44,248 nucleotides of DNA from NCBI GenBank assembly GCA_023091735.1, contig JALKBU010000375.1:1-44248 (forward strand), read 5' to 3'. The first letter of the stretch is position 1; every line of letters starts with the position of its first letter. The translations under genes and the position numbers were made by a program. The notes under the pieces were generated by a model. The model made no database searches. It saw only the letters and a list, made by a program, of their open reading frames with translations, and was not told the DNA's origin. Of the stretch, positions 28,803 through 38,832 are shown piece by piece. This DNA is from Trichomonas tenax. Lineage: Eukaryota > Parabasalia > Trichomonadida > Trichomonadidae.

Positions 28803-30644
28803 ATGAAAGAAATTGATGAATATCCAGAATACAAAATGCATCCATTTTTCAAAAAGATGCCTCGTCCCCTCAGAAAATGTATATTTCGTTACTGCAACAC
28901 AACGGTTATGCTCATTCTCGGTGTTATTCTCTTTTTAATTATAATTCCAATCATCACCCAACGATCTATCAACGCAAATCCCTATGGAATGAACAATATA
29001 ACTAAAATTGATGGCAGGTACATCACTCTCATCAAGCATAAATCAGCAAATTTACTTCAGCCATTAACAATTAACTTTAGAAAGTCCGCTTTGGACTCGT
29101 TCACGCCATACAAAAGAAATTCAGACGATAAATGCATAAATAGGTCAGTTTATAACATCGAACTTTCGAGATTTCTTGGATATAATCCATTTGAAGATGA
29201 TTTATCAATAGAACGTTTCCTTGTTGTTGGAAATGAGTCTGAAATCGGTTATCAGATCCATAAACTCATTCCAAACACTCTATTGATTGGTTGCCAAAAT
29301 TTCCTCGACTTTTCTTCTTCAGATGCTGCTAAAATACTCAGCACAGTCAAAATAACTCACGCTGTTGTCAATTGTCCTATTGACATGATGACATATTTAG
29401 AAGATAATTATATCAGAGGAATTTCAAGATATTTTAAGACAAACGGCATTAAATTCGCCTTTGTTTTGGATAATATTCCTTCTGATGAAATTGCTAAAGT
29501 TATTACTGATTATCAAGGACAAGTTATAATTAAACCTCAAATTGTTAGCGATAAAGGTCTTCTTACAGAAGCTTTGTCTGATTGTTTGAGGTCTCATCAC
29601 ACTGAAATTACCATTCCTTCTGATGAAACACAAGTCACTGATCTCTTAGACACACAAATTGCAAACTATGTTATCGAGCAAATTAACTCAACAAACAACA
29701 GGGAACCACTCATTGTCATTGAAGGAGATAACTTCTTATCGCTTAAGAAGGCCATCAAGCAATATGCTAACCCCGATGGAAAGTGTTCCATTGCTTATAA
29801 GTACAATGACATTAAAGATTCGCAAACAAATCTTATGTACAAAATGGTGCATCTCGAAGGCACAAAGAATCCATTATCAAAGATTCAAGTTCCTGATGTT
29901 AGTTATTTCATCAATGAGACATATATTTCTTTCGTTGTTGTTTTCGAAAATCAGACATCAAGAGCCAACAGACTTCTTAATAACATCGCAAATCATGTCA
30001 GCATGTTTAAGATTCATGATTTCGAAGTTGTTTTGGTTGGAACATCAAAGTTCGAAAATTTACCACTTGAAATCCAAGGACATGCAATACAGATCATGTA
30101 CAATCAGCCATTAACACTCACTGAAGCCAAGAATGTCGGTATGCATCGTTCTAAAGGAAGATTTGTTGTCGTTGTCGATGCAAACACCCAATTTAGAGAT
30201 ATTTTCTTCAAGGCAATTGCTGCACGTGATTTCAACTCATACTTCCTTTACAAGTCTGTTGTTAGCCATGAGCTCAAAGAATATAAGTTTAAGCTTATGA
30301 AGCACATCGCCCAAATAGAGAATGAAAAGTTTGGTGATGGATTTTTCCTTGCTTCAAGAACATTTTGGAATGCTGTTGGAGGATTCCCAGAATTTGGAGA
30401 ATTTGATTCTGACAATATCCTTATTGCAAAGGCAATGAAGCTCATTCCAGGCTTTGGCTTGTACAATTTGGATAAATTCATCTCAATGCAGGAAAGTTAT
30501 GTTCGCAAGTTCAATTTCGTCGATAAATCAGAAAACTTTATTCAAGACTTCTTCTGCTACGGTGAAAGTAAGGCACTTTCAAGGTTGTATGACTTATTCA
30601 AGTGGGGACATCCATATGATAAATACAACGAAATAATTCTGTAA
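28803..30644 (+). CDS. Type II membrane protein with GT-A glycosyltransferase-like domain
   Basis: This gene encodes 613 residues from the ATG at 28803. A short basic cytoplasmic tail is followed by one membrane span (~33-53, LILGVILFLIIIPI), the layout of Golgi glycosyltransferases. A middle region of ~300 residues has no family I recognise. The C-terminal ~240 residues look like a GT-A fold: YISFVVVFENQTSRANRLL, then EAKNVGMHRSKGRFVVVVDANTQF (~440-463), and a late FLASRTFWNAVGGFPEFGEFDSDN block (~518-538) reminiscent of family 2/7 acceptor loops. The usual DXD metal motif appears as DAN, so metal use or activity is uncertain. It may be a surface-glycan enzyme or a degenerate relative. The tRNA-Gly gene lies 130 bp upstream on the other strand. 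The gene is intact. Confidence 0.8.
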   Translation: MKEIDEYPEYKMHPFFKKMPRPLRKCIFRYCNTTVMLILGVILFLIIIPIITQRSINANPYGMNNITKIDGRYITLIKHKSANLLQPLTINFRKSALDSFTPYKRNSDDKCINRSVYNIELSRFLGYNPFEDDLSIERFLVVGNESEIGYQIHKLIPNTLLIGCQNFLDFSSSDAAKILSTVKITHAVVNCPIDMMTYLEDNYIRGISRYFKTNGIKFAFVLDNIPSDEIAKVITDYQGQVIIKPQIVSDKGLLTEALSDCLRSHHTEITIPSDETQVTDLLDTQIANYVIEQINSTNNREPLIVIEGDNFLSLKKAIKQYANPDGKCSIAYKYNDIKDSQTNLMYKMVHLEGTKNPLSKIQVPDVSYFINETYISFVVVFENQTSRANRLLNNIANHVSMFKIHDFEVVLVGTSKFENLPLEIQGHAIQIMYNQPLTLTEAKNVGMHRSKGRFVVVVDANTQFRDIFFKAIAARDFNSYFLYKSVVSHELKEYKFKLMKHIAQIENEKFGDGFFLASRTFWNAVGGFPEFGEFDSDNILIAKAMKLIPGFGLYNLDKFISMQESYVRKFNFVDKSENFIQDFFCYGESKALSRLYDLFKWGHPYDKYNEIIL

Positions 30645-30698
30645 CATATAATTTATAGATCAAATAAATCATTAATTTACAAAAAAAGTGTCTTTTTA

Positions 30699-31577
30699 AT
30701 GGACGAAAATTTCAATTCTGAGCTATTTAATTCATTAATGAATCGGTTTAGTGAATATCTCGAATTGGATCATAAAATATTCAACATATAAAGCAGAGAA
30801 GATGTGGATGAATCGTTGATTTCAATCAATGAATATTTGTCTCATAATAATTGCGAAAAATCAAAATTCGCAACATTAATATCTCATTATAATTGATATT
30901 TTATGTTTCGCGATCGTGTCAATCCAAATCAAGAAATATTTCTATATATAGAACAAGAATTATAGAGTGGGCCTCTTTAGATTTCTTCGAAGTAATGGTA
31001 CTGAAATTACACAAAATTGCACCAATTTGAGTATTATTGGACAAAACAACGACATAATGAATGAATACTTTAAATACTTTGAACCAAATGAGAAATGTTT
31101 AGAAAATGCAATGCTACTCATGATTATAATTTGGTAATCGAATTGAGTCAGAGACATAATCTCGAGATTGATGATATTCATATTGTTCATTATTTGAACT
31201 TTCCATTGCTCTTTTACAAGATTACATCTTCCAAAGAATACAATTCACATTTGATTAACTCAATTTCATTCGGATATATTTCATTAGTTGAAAAACTTTT
31301 GGAACTTGGAGCAGATATAAATTATCAAAATATCTATGGTCAAACACCTTTAATTATTGCTGCTATAAGAAATTTCGAATTGCTGTGTAAATTTATTATA
31401 GAACAGGACTCGAATTTAGTTATTCATGAGGAAAACAGAAGAACTGCTATAACATGTGCTGAAATTACTAAATCACTAAAATGCTATGAACTTTTACTTA
31501 AATATGCAGCCAACCCTGAAATCAAAGATATTAATGGGAAGAATGCTTTCGAATATAATAATAATTCTCGAAATTAG
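30699..31577 (+). pseudogene. Decayed ankyrin-repeat protein gene
   Basis: AAAAGTGTC (30684-30692) precedes an ATG at 30699 whose frame (MDENFNSELFNSL...) stops at TAA after ~30 codons. Further stops and shifts follow until a longer frame opens at about 31095 and runs to 31577. That part has ankyrin repeats: SFGYISLVEKLLELGADINYQNIYGQTPLIIAA, then a second repeat with AITCAEI and a third with PEIKDINGKNAFEY. Before them is a DYNLVIELSQRHNLEIDDIH segment typical of the N-terminal domain of the expanded trichomonad ankyrin family. Several independent lesions in ~400 bp mean the gene is dead, though the 3' 160 codons remain open. It converges on the pseudogene at 31585. Confidence 0.75.
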
Positions 31578-31584
31578 ATTAACG

Positions 31585-32603
31585 TCACTCATCCATCAAT
31601 TTAAAAACATAAAATAAAATTCGGAAATTCAGACAATATTGCGTTCTAAATGGACATGTTGGGATAACTACATTGTCTGAATTTGGAAGATTCAGAATAA
31701 GAATTTGAGTTAAATTTCCTGTATCATTGTTGTTAATAACACAATCGAAATGATGATCATATAATCTCAAATACTTATTATTTATGAGAGTTACGTTAAT
31801 CAAAGTTAACGAAGAATTGTAATATGTACCAAAAAATTGCCAAAGGAGAGATGTTATCACTAAAAACGCTGTTTTTGAGAATCAAGGTGCAATTATATTC
31901 AGAGTGAAATATTCCATTTGTAGGATTTTCCAAAGAGTTATTTATTACATTTGAATAATGAACTAAATGATAACCAAATGCACGATACAAAATTCTCCTT
32001 CTGGTTACAATGTTCTCAGCAATTGAAAAATATTTACAAAGTGTTGTTTTCGAGCTTCGAATGAAATAACTTGGAACACTGAAGCCAATATTTTTAGAAT
32101 AATTAAGGCTTTCAAAGATCATATTTCCATTATAGCAACCACTATTAGCACCAGAACAATTGCAACATGCGAAAGCAGATAAATTAATGGAAATATATTT
32201 GAATGTATCAATCTTTAAACTTGCCAAACCGTCATTTGTATTTGTGCAATTAATTAAATACATAAATATATTTTACATTGAATGTTCCATTAGCACCAAA
32301 ATGAATTGCTGTAGCTTCTTGATTCGATGAAAATAAATTCAAAAAATTGCATGTATGAACCAACATTTTTGTAGATACTGTTGTTGGTTTCATTGAAATG
32401 CAAATGGCATTTGTAAAATTACAGAATACAACATATAAAACAAAGCAATTAATTTTAGGATCAAATTTATTCTTTTTGTTGAAAACAGAAATAGAACGAT
32501 TATCATGATGATGGAATTCACTCCAAAAGTCTACCTCCAATGATTTATGTGATATCAATTGCCTCTGAAACCTTTCGACGTAATGAATCTTTCAAAAGTG
32601 TTA
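31585..32603 (-). pseudogene. Decayed beta-helix-like (PMP-like) protein gene in three frames
   Basis: Three overlapping minus-strand frames (32558-32250, 32263-31796, 31860-31585) read through what looks like one protein of ~330 residues, broken by two frameshifts. The translations are rich in N, S, C and aromatic residues, with blocks such as CNCSGANSGCYNGNMIF, YHLVHYSNVINN and LILKNSVFSDN, and end near VVIPTCPFRTQ. The middle aligns by style with the 13.4-kb pseudogene (HSIIHLNNIFN / VHYSNVINN). Upstream on the minus strand an AACCTTATT...ACACTTTTGAAAG block looks like the family promoter cassette with its ATG lost. An N-terminal leader was not found. The family name is inferred from repeat style. 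Confidence 0.65.
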
Positions 32604-32684
32604 CTTTAATAAGGTTTAACTATTCAAATATAATTCACCCATCATTATAAAGACTTGAATGCAAATGCGAAAATTCATTGTGGT

Positions 32685-32939
32685 TTAATTGGACAAGTTG
32701 GAATAATTATTGTTAAGTTTCAATATGATATTATTTAAGATAGTAATAACTTTATTTTTCTTAGCACGTTTTAGATCAGAAATATTTTCATGAGTACATC
32801 CAGTAATTTTCAAAAGATTTTTATAAAGAGTATATAATTTATATTTAACATTTTCTTCATCATCTCCTTTAGGATTTCCACCAATGAAAATTTCATTAAA
32901 TTATTCCTGTGTTAAATTAAGAATATCTTGTTTTGTTTA
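32685..32939 (-). pseudogene. Gene fragment of unrecognised family
   Basis: The minus strand is open for about 65 codons after an internal TAA, and for about 12 codons before it in the same frame, with no ATG. The translation (DILNLTQE, stop, FNEIFIGGNPKGDDEENVKY, LYTLYKNLLKITGCTHENISDLKRAKKNKVITIL) is too protein-like to be chance. In another frame the 3' end reads IIIPTCPIKPQ, matching the IPTCP end of the neighbouring beta-helix pseudogene. The segment may thus be a join of two decayed genes or a frameshifted copy of one. The function is unknown. Confidence 0.5.
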
Positions 32940-33782
32940 CGTCATTATTTATGAGAGAAAAAAAATATAAATTTTGTCATAACATATAAAAACACATTTT
33001 TTATTTTTCAAATTTATAGGAAACTATTAATAAATCCCTACCATAAGAATTTATATTATTAATTAAACAATATATTTTAATAACAAATTATAAGAAATTA
33101 CTAGGATTTCGATATAAATTATTGGAAAATTGTTTATTTTATATAAATTAGGGAAGTTATGATTATGTATATTCTCAGATTGCTGATTTTTTGAGGTTAG
33201 CCAAATCTTTGGATTATCCCGAAAAATCACAATCTGTATACTACTTGTTTTGAATATAAATAATATCTTTATTAGGCTTGCATATCCCAAAATTATGATT
33301 GCAAGCATTTGTATTGTGATTTTGGATTTTTCCAAAATAAATCTTCACTAAATGCTGAAATTTGAAAAATAAGCCCAGGTGTATATATACATCATAAATT
33401 TACTGTTAATTTCACTGTGGTTGACTCAAAATTCATTTATTTCATTCGAAATTCTTATTTAACAAAGTTTATTCAATTTATGGCAAAATGGCAGAAATAT
33501 CATGGAGATTTATTCCATCAAAAAATGATATAAAAACAAATACTTTGATGCATAAAACTTGTATCATATTATATGGTGACACAAATAATATATATTTATA
33601 TTAATTTGGTTTCATGTTTTATGTTCTTACTGGAGATTTCTTTAGATTAAATCATCCATCATCAAAAATCGCTTTTTATTGAATAAATATGAATAGCATT
33701 ATATGTACATGCTATAATTTAAATAAAAATGAGAAATGTAAAAATGTAAAATCAGAAATAAAAAAATTCAAAAATTATAAAA
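32940..33782. other. Gene-free AT-rich stretch
   Basis: Extremely AT-rich. A 90-codon minus-strand frame here is Ile/Asn-rich and not credible as a gene. No promoter box is clear before the ATG at 33783. Confidence 0.4.
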
Positions 33783-35861
33783 ATGGAAATCGAAATGTTA
33801 GAAGAACAATTTGACCAGTTGAAACCATTGATGTTTCCTGGTATTTTCGACAAGCTCAGTGTTGTCGACGACAAATGCAGCAAATTGGCAAAACTAATTC
33901 TATTGACAAACAGATCTTCGCATTACAACCTTTTCGCTGAAGTGCTTTATGAACACTACAAACAAGGACCAAAAACCGAAGAGATTTTGTCAAGCGGCTA
34001 CGTAGAACCTAAAGAAATTTTAAGAGTTTGGGAACCTCTTGAAGTACAGTCAGTTACAATGCTGTTGAAGCACATATTATCAGATATACCGCGTTTTGTT
34101 CAAATATTACTGCAAAATTCGAAAAGACCAGATTTTTATCAAGTGGCGATTTTAACAGTACCGGCTGTATTCTCGTTTTTCAGTACAAAAGAGTCGATCG
34201 GATTCGCGTTTAACATGTTAATGGAGCTTATGAGGACTGCTCCCTTTGATTTATTTACAATTTTTATTTCTCCAATTCTCAATTCATCAGCGTGCAGCAC
34301 TTTTACGAATCTATTGTTCAAAAAATTATTTTGGGCAAATTTCGAGTCAAACATTGACGAATTATTCATTGTGAAAAAAATGATTGAAGAATCACCGCCT
34401 TTATTCAAGTTTTTACCTGAACCAGTTATCGTTTTGTTCAGAATGATAACTTTACAATGGGGAGAAATCCAAGTATGGAAAATCTTAGCGAGAACTTTGC
34501 TATTTCCTCAGTTTCTTCATCAAATCTCAGTTAAGCCATTCAACCATGTCGTATTGGATACCATAAATATCAATAAAGTCAGAAATCATCTTTATTCCAT
34601 TGGCGAAAAGAATTCAGACATCAAAAATCTTCCATCGCTTGATTTTGCTTCTTCCTACAAGGAAATACAACAGACATTCATCCCATTCCAGCACAGCTTT
34701 GCACATGACTTAGTTTTGACAATTGCCGATATTAAAATCTTAATCTCATTAATTGGTGATATTCCTCATCACACGAAGAGATTACAAGGAATTTATGAGA
34801 ATAGCAGTCAAGATCCATTCACTCCTTTCTATCTCCACTTCTTCCCAAAGATTTTGGTTCCTCCACAAATGGAATTAAGAAATCTCTTCATCTTTCCAAA
34901 ATACGTTGACCACGGCCTTCAGCAGCAGTCATCAATGGCACAGCTATGGTCAACATTTGAAAGTGCCGCACTCTCTATCAGAAGAGATCCATTCGAGCTT
35001 CTCAAAAACAAACCAATTAACACAGGTGAAGACAATTTGGATCTTCAACTCAACAACAGCATCAACTTGCAGGAATTCTACTTATTCGGACTTGACAAAA
35101 CAGTTAAAGATTTGTGCATCACTGGAGTAACTCTCGAAAAGCTTTTGGAGCACTCTATGGACCAATCTTCTATGTATTCATGGTTGATAGAATGCAAACT
35201 TTGCGAAAACGTCAATGCTATGCAACCAGCCATGAAAATTGTTTCCAAATTGAACTTGAAAATTGACCAGATTACACAGAACTTCTGGGACTTAGTGAGC
35301 ATTCATGGATGTGGATCACTTTCCATTTCATTCTGGATTGCAATTCTGCTCATGGAAAAGATCGAATACTCATTCCTTAAGAAGTATAAGAAAGAAGTTC
35401 TTGAGCTGCAAACAATGTATAGGAACTATTTGATGCTGAAGAATGCGAAAATCAATGCTGCACCAAACTTCAAGAATCCAATCCTCAAAAAATCAATGTG
35501 GGAAGTTATTGGATCACTTCAGTTTGCAAACCATCAGAGTCCTCTTTCCAAGCGTTACATCATTCTCATGAATTACATCGAACAGATCGAGCTCATTGTT
35601 GCCGCAGAAGGAATTGATGATTCTCTTCAGAAGACAGCAGAAATTCTTGAGTTTTCATTTGCCGAATGCAAACAAATTTGGATTCTCGAGACAATCTTGA
35701 TATTGTGCTGTGGCTTATACAATAGTGATCAATTCGGCAATTACGCGTCATCAAACAACATCGAAAGATGGAGAAAGTTTAGTGCTGCTTTCATCAGATT
35801 TTTGTCTGCAGATATTGATATTATTTCAAAGTATAATGATTTCTTGCAGTTCTCAATTTAA
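33783..35861 (+). CDS. Large alpha-helical protein of unknown function, 692 aa
   Basis: An intronless 692-codon frame with normal codon variety and an ATG start in an A-rich context. Predicted structure is mostly helices with frequent Leu, Phe and Ile, interrupted near ~340-400 by a Pro-rich loop region (FTPFYLHFFPKILVPPQMEL). No signal peptide, membrane span, zinc site or nucleotide motif is visible. The N-terminal half (LFAEVLYEHYKQ…FNMLMELMRTAPFDLFTIFISPILNSS…FKFLPEPVIVLFRMI) has a faint look of an all-helical GTPase-activating domain of the RasGAP/RhoGAP type, but I cannot point to a catalytic arginine finger. That remains a guess. The gene is intact and isolated. Confidence 0.88.
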   Translation: MEIEMLEEQFDQLKPLMFPGIFDKLSVVDDKCSKLAKLILLTNRSSHYNLFAEVLYEHYKQGPKTEEILSSGYVEPKEILRVWEPLEVQSVTMLLKHILSDIPRFVQILLQNSKRPDFYQVAILTVPAVFSFFSTKESIGFAFNMLMELMRTAPFDLFTIFISPILNSSACSTFTNLLFKKLFWANFESNIDELFIVKKMIEESPPLFKFLPEPVIVLFRMITLQWGEIQVWKILARTLLFPQFLHQISVKPFNHVVLDTININKVRNHLYSIGEKNSDIKNLPSLDFASSYKEIQQTFIPFQHSFAHDLVLTIADIKILISLIGDIPHHTKRLQGIYENSSQDPFTPFYLHFFPKILVPPQMELRNLFIFPKYVDHGLQQQSSMAQLWSTFESAALSIRRDPFELLKNKPINTGEDNLDLQLNNSINLQEFYLFGLDKTVKDLCITGVTLEKLLEHSMDQSSMYSWLIECKLCENVNAMQPAMKIVSKLNLKIDQITQNFWDLVSIHGCGSLSISFWIAILLMEKIEYSFLKKYKKEVLELQTMYRNYLMLKNAKINAAPNFKNPILKKSMWEVIGSLQFANHQSPLSKRYIILMNYIEQIELIVAAEGIDDSLQKTAEILEFSFAECKQIWILETILILCCGLYNSDQFGNYASSNNIERWRKFSAAFIRFLSADIDIISKYNDFLQFSI

Positions 35862-36018
35862 TTTATATTTTTTGTATTGTTTATTATACATCAATAAATA
35901 TGTTATAAAATTCAATTTTAAAGCTTCTTTTTTATGTTAATCAAGCAGCAAACATAAAATAATAGCAATTTAATAATTCAATTTTCAAGTCACAAAGATC
36001 GATTGTAATAGAAAAAAT

Positions 36019-36601
36019 TTAGGCGCTAAACAAAACAGCGCATTCATTTTTAACAAAAATACAATTAATTATATTAGTATCAGCTTTCATGTAAATAATT
36101 CCTTTTTGTGTGTGATACAAATCATATGCTAAATTAAATGGTTTGGAATCAACTGTGAAACACGCATCAACATTCGAACGAATTTTTGCAAAGTTACCGA
36201 ATGAAACATTCATCACTAGGATGACTTATTGTTACTCCTGTTGTTGGAGTATCTGTTAAATTTAATTTTGAAACAGTCGGTGTTCCACCTGTTGACATTA
36301 TTGCTGGCCCTGTTCCATTCAATACAAAACTGCAAAAAGAACATTCGATAATACTATTCACAGCATTTCCATATAAAGTGCTTTGAGTATTACAATGAGC
36401 TATATTTAAATTTCCAATGCTACATATACGATATTGAATAATAGAACCACTTGAATATAGACGAATCATCAGCCCAATGTCATTATGTACTTGTTTGGCT
36501 ACGAATTTACAATTCGATATTAAAAAGCAATTTGTGTTTTCAGAATCTTTAAAATAGATAAAATAAATAGCTGGGATGTCGTGAAAATCGGCATTGTCAA
36601 T
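36019..36601 (-). pseudogene. Beta-helix-like family remnant in two frames
   Basis: A minus-strand frame is open from 36601 (just after a TAG) to 36194 without an early ATG. It shifts near 36200 into a second frame ending at 36019. The translation contains ISNCKFVAK, IGNLNIAHCN, IIECSFCSFVLNGTGPAIMSTGG and IINCIFVKNECAVLF. These are alternating short strands with N and C at turns, as in the pseudogenes at 12.9-13.9 and 31.6-32.6 kb. Both ends appear truncated: no leader, and no IPTCP end. Confidence 0.6.
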
Positions 36602-36787
36602 CTACACATTTATACTACTTTCACTTATTGCTTAGTTTTGTGAGAATTTATGAAAGATCGCAGATGGATAGAAGCACTATCATAATCTTCCTTTATCATT
36701 ATCTAAATCCATCTAATTATGAAAAATCAATGAAGCATTGATTTTATGTCTAAATTATCATGCAAAAGTGATTTCTTATATGGTTAT

Positions 36788-36796
36788 AAAAGTGAC
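36788..36796 (+). promoter_or_regulatory. AAAAGTGAC box before the F5/8C gene
   Basis: The box sits 11 bases ahead of the ATG at 36807 and just after another in-frame ATG at 36780. If it is a promoter element, the later ATG is the start. Confidence 0.45.
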
Positions 36797-36806
36797 ATTT
36801 ATTCAA

Positions 36807-37463
36807 ATGTTTTTCATTTTTGATTTATCACTAAGTAAAACTGATGGAATATTCAACAAAATCTACAACGAAAATATTGTCATTGTCAACGCGAGTGGAT
36901 CCTCGAAGCAACACTACAACGGATTAAAACAATTGACAAAACCAGAATTTGCAATTGACCCTGTTGATAAACGCTATGATTGGTGTTCTAATTGCGGAAG
37001 AACATATGATGAACATCCATGGATTACATTTACTTTGAAAAATAGAAAATTTAAGATTCATAGTTATTTTATTCGTGCTGGATGCTGCTATTCTGGCTGC
37101 TGCTGCGAAAAATACGGATATTGCGCTCAGTGCTGCTTATATAGTTGGTCTTTGCAGATTTCTGATGACAACAAAGTTTGGACCGATGTTCATAAGATTG
37201 AAAAAGATAATGACATGAGGATATGCAATGAGAAAACATATCAACTTGATAAAGGATATACAGCACAATATGTTCGTTTGATTCAGAACGAGAACTACCC
37301 CGGAGATCCACCATGTCTTGCAATAAACAAGATTGAATTTTTCGGTGAAACAATTGATGGATCTCCTTATGACTCCAATGATTTTGTTTCAATTCATGAT
37401 GACGATGATGATGTTAGTATTATAGGACATATCTCAAAGAGCGGAAACGTTCATATTATATAA
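36807..37463 (+). CDS. F5/8 type C (discoidin-like) domain protein
   Basis: This gene encodes 218 residues from the ATG at 36807; starting at ATG 36780 would add 9 residues and give a hydrophobic leader (MVIKVTFIQMFFIFDLSLS) that could be a signal peptide. A single F5/8C-like beta-sandwich covers most of the protein: PWITFTLKNRKFKIHSYFIR, then SWSLQISDDNKVWTDV, YTAQYVRLIQNE and LAINKIEFFGE at the end. Between strands is an unusual Cys-rich insert (CCYSGCCCEKYGYCAQCC), and the C-terminus has an Asp run (HDDDDDVS). Related trichomonad proteins often carry a BTB domain before F5/8C; none is present here. These domains bind glycans, lipids or proteins. The ligand and location are unknown. The gene is intact. 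Confidence 0.8.
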   Translation: MFFIFDLSLSKTDGIFNKIYNENIVIVNASGSSKQHYNGLKQLTKPEFAIDPVDKRYDWCSNCGRTYDEHPWITFTLKNRKFKIHSYFIRAGCCYSGCCCEKYGYCAQCCLYSWSLQISDDNKVWTDVHKIEKDNDMRICNEKTYQLDKGYTAQYVRLIQNENYPGDPPCLAINKIEFFGETIDGSPYDSNDFVSIHDDDDDVSIIGHISKSGNVHII

Positions 37464-37734
37464 TTTTGAAATTCTTTGATTTATCATTCTAAAATAGCTC
37501 TAATAAGAATAACTTAAGACCTCATTTATTGTCTTATAGTTTATATTCATATATAAAAGAAATAAATTTGATACTTTGATCAGTTTATTTGCAGCAAAGA
37601 AATAACTTAATGGTTATAATAAATTCTTTGTATATATGATATTGATAATGTTGAATTTGGCCAAAAGTTTGTTTTTGTTAGGAATGAAAAACGTACGTTA
37701 AGGAATAAAAAGGTGACATGAGATTTTAAAATTC
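37464..37734. other. Short intergenic stretch with AAGGTGAC box
   Basis: AT-rich. AAAAAGGTGAC at 37707-37716 is a one-base variant of the recurring box, 18 bases before the next ATG. Confidence 0.4.
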
Positions 37735-38832
37735 ATGCAAAATTCTTCATTTCTAGCTGCTAAAAATAGACACAAGGAAAAAAAGCTCAACGAACTCCAG
37801 GAGATTGTTGAGCTCCAGAATGAAGAGATTTGGAGGCTTAAAAATGAGCAAAAACAAGTAATTGAGCAAATTGCTCAAGCAGAAGCAGCAAGTTCGAAGA
37901 CAGATTTGATATTAAAAAGGAAAATAGCGACATTGCAAAGTGAAATAAAGAACTTAGATACAAGGCATTCAATATTAAAATCTCATTCTTCGCAAGCACA
38001 CTCTAAAATGATAGGAGAACTACAGGCTGAGCATCAAGATAACATAATAAAGCTTAGAATCGAATATGAAACAAAAATTGCAGAATTATCTTTGCAAAAT
38101 TCGAAACCACCGCCAACAACAGATATTTTGGCCAAAATTGATACTTCTAGAGCCGAAATAGCAACAATTCTCAAAGAAAGAATGTCAAATAACGAAAAAC
38201 AAATTCAAAAAGAATTACGGAAGCTTGACAGCAAAATCAAAGACTTATCACAGTACTACAAGGAACTAGAAGACAAGGTAAAGCTGAGAAGAAACCTTAT
38301 CAATGAAGAAAACGAAAAATTCAAGAATTATATCGAAAAATCGAGGGAATTACAGGAAAAAAGGACAAATGCTATAGAAGAAACTCACAGAAGTATAGAA
38401 GAACAATATAATATGTTTGTAAAGGCTCAACAAGCAGAAGAAAATGCTATCAGAGAACATAATAACGAAATCATTGAGAAAATTAGAAAGAAGATCTCAG
38501 AACAGCGCATAATGGCCTTAAAGATGAAGGAATCAATAGCTACAGGAAGAACTGAGACTTCAAATAAAGTCGATGAAGCAAAACAAGAAAAAGTTAAATT
38601 AACATCGGAATTGGACACTCAGATCTACAGTCAGTACTCTGATGGCGAGAAATCGATGCTGAAGGTCGTTAAAAAGGAATACGTCGATAGGCAGTATCTT
38701 ATCAAGAGATTGGCAGCTTACAAAGAGCAAATGAATGAAATCAAGAAACAAAGAAGCGAAGTATTGGCGGAAGTGAAGAGACTTGATTTCATGTTATATG
38801 GCAAGAACGGAAAGTACCAGAAAAAGAAATAG
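37735..38832 (+). CDS. Coiled-coil protein, 365 aa
   Basis: An intronless frame of 365 codons, coiled coil almost from end to end: Glu/Lys/Gln-rich heptads from ~15 to ~120, a short break with PPPTTD (~123-130), and a second coil from ~140 to ~345. The tail is basic (YGKNGKYQKKK). No enzyme or membrane motif is visible. The size and two-coil form recall small centrosomal, flagellar or basal-body coiled-coil proteins, but no family signature is recognised. The start follows a variant AAGGTGAC box by 18 bases. The gene is intact. Confidence 0.9.
   Translation: MQNSSFLAAKNRHKEKKLNELQEIVELQNEEIWRLKNEQKQVIEQIAQAEAASSKTDLILKRKIATLQSEIKNLDTRHSILKSHSSQAHSKMIGELQAEHQDNIIKLRIEYETKIAELSLQNSKPPPTTDILAKIDTSRAEIATILKERMSNNEKQIQKELRKLDSKIKDLSQYYKELEDKVKLRRNLINEENEKFKNYIEKSRELQEKRTNAIEETHRSIEEQYNMFVKAQQAEENAIREHNNEIIEKIRKKISEQRIMALKMKESIATGRTETSNKVDEAKQEKVKLTSELDTQIYSQYSDGEKSMLKVVKKEYVDRQYLIKRLAAYKEQMNEIKKQRSEVLAEVKRLDFMLYGKNGKYQKKK

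Noticed and set aside
33063..33335. 90-codon minus-strand frame
   Set aside because: Ile/Asn/Lys-rich translation of very AT-rich DNA, with no start context.
37397..37415. GAT repeat as a microsatellite of interest
   Set aside because: It is short and encodes the Asp run of the F5/8C protein.
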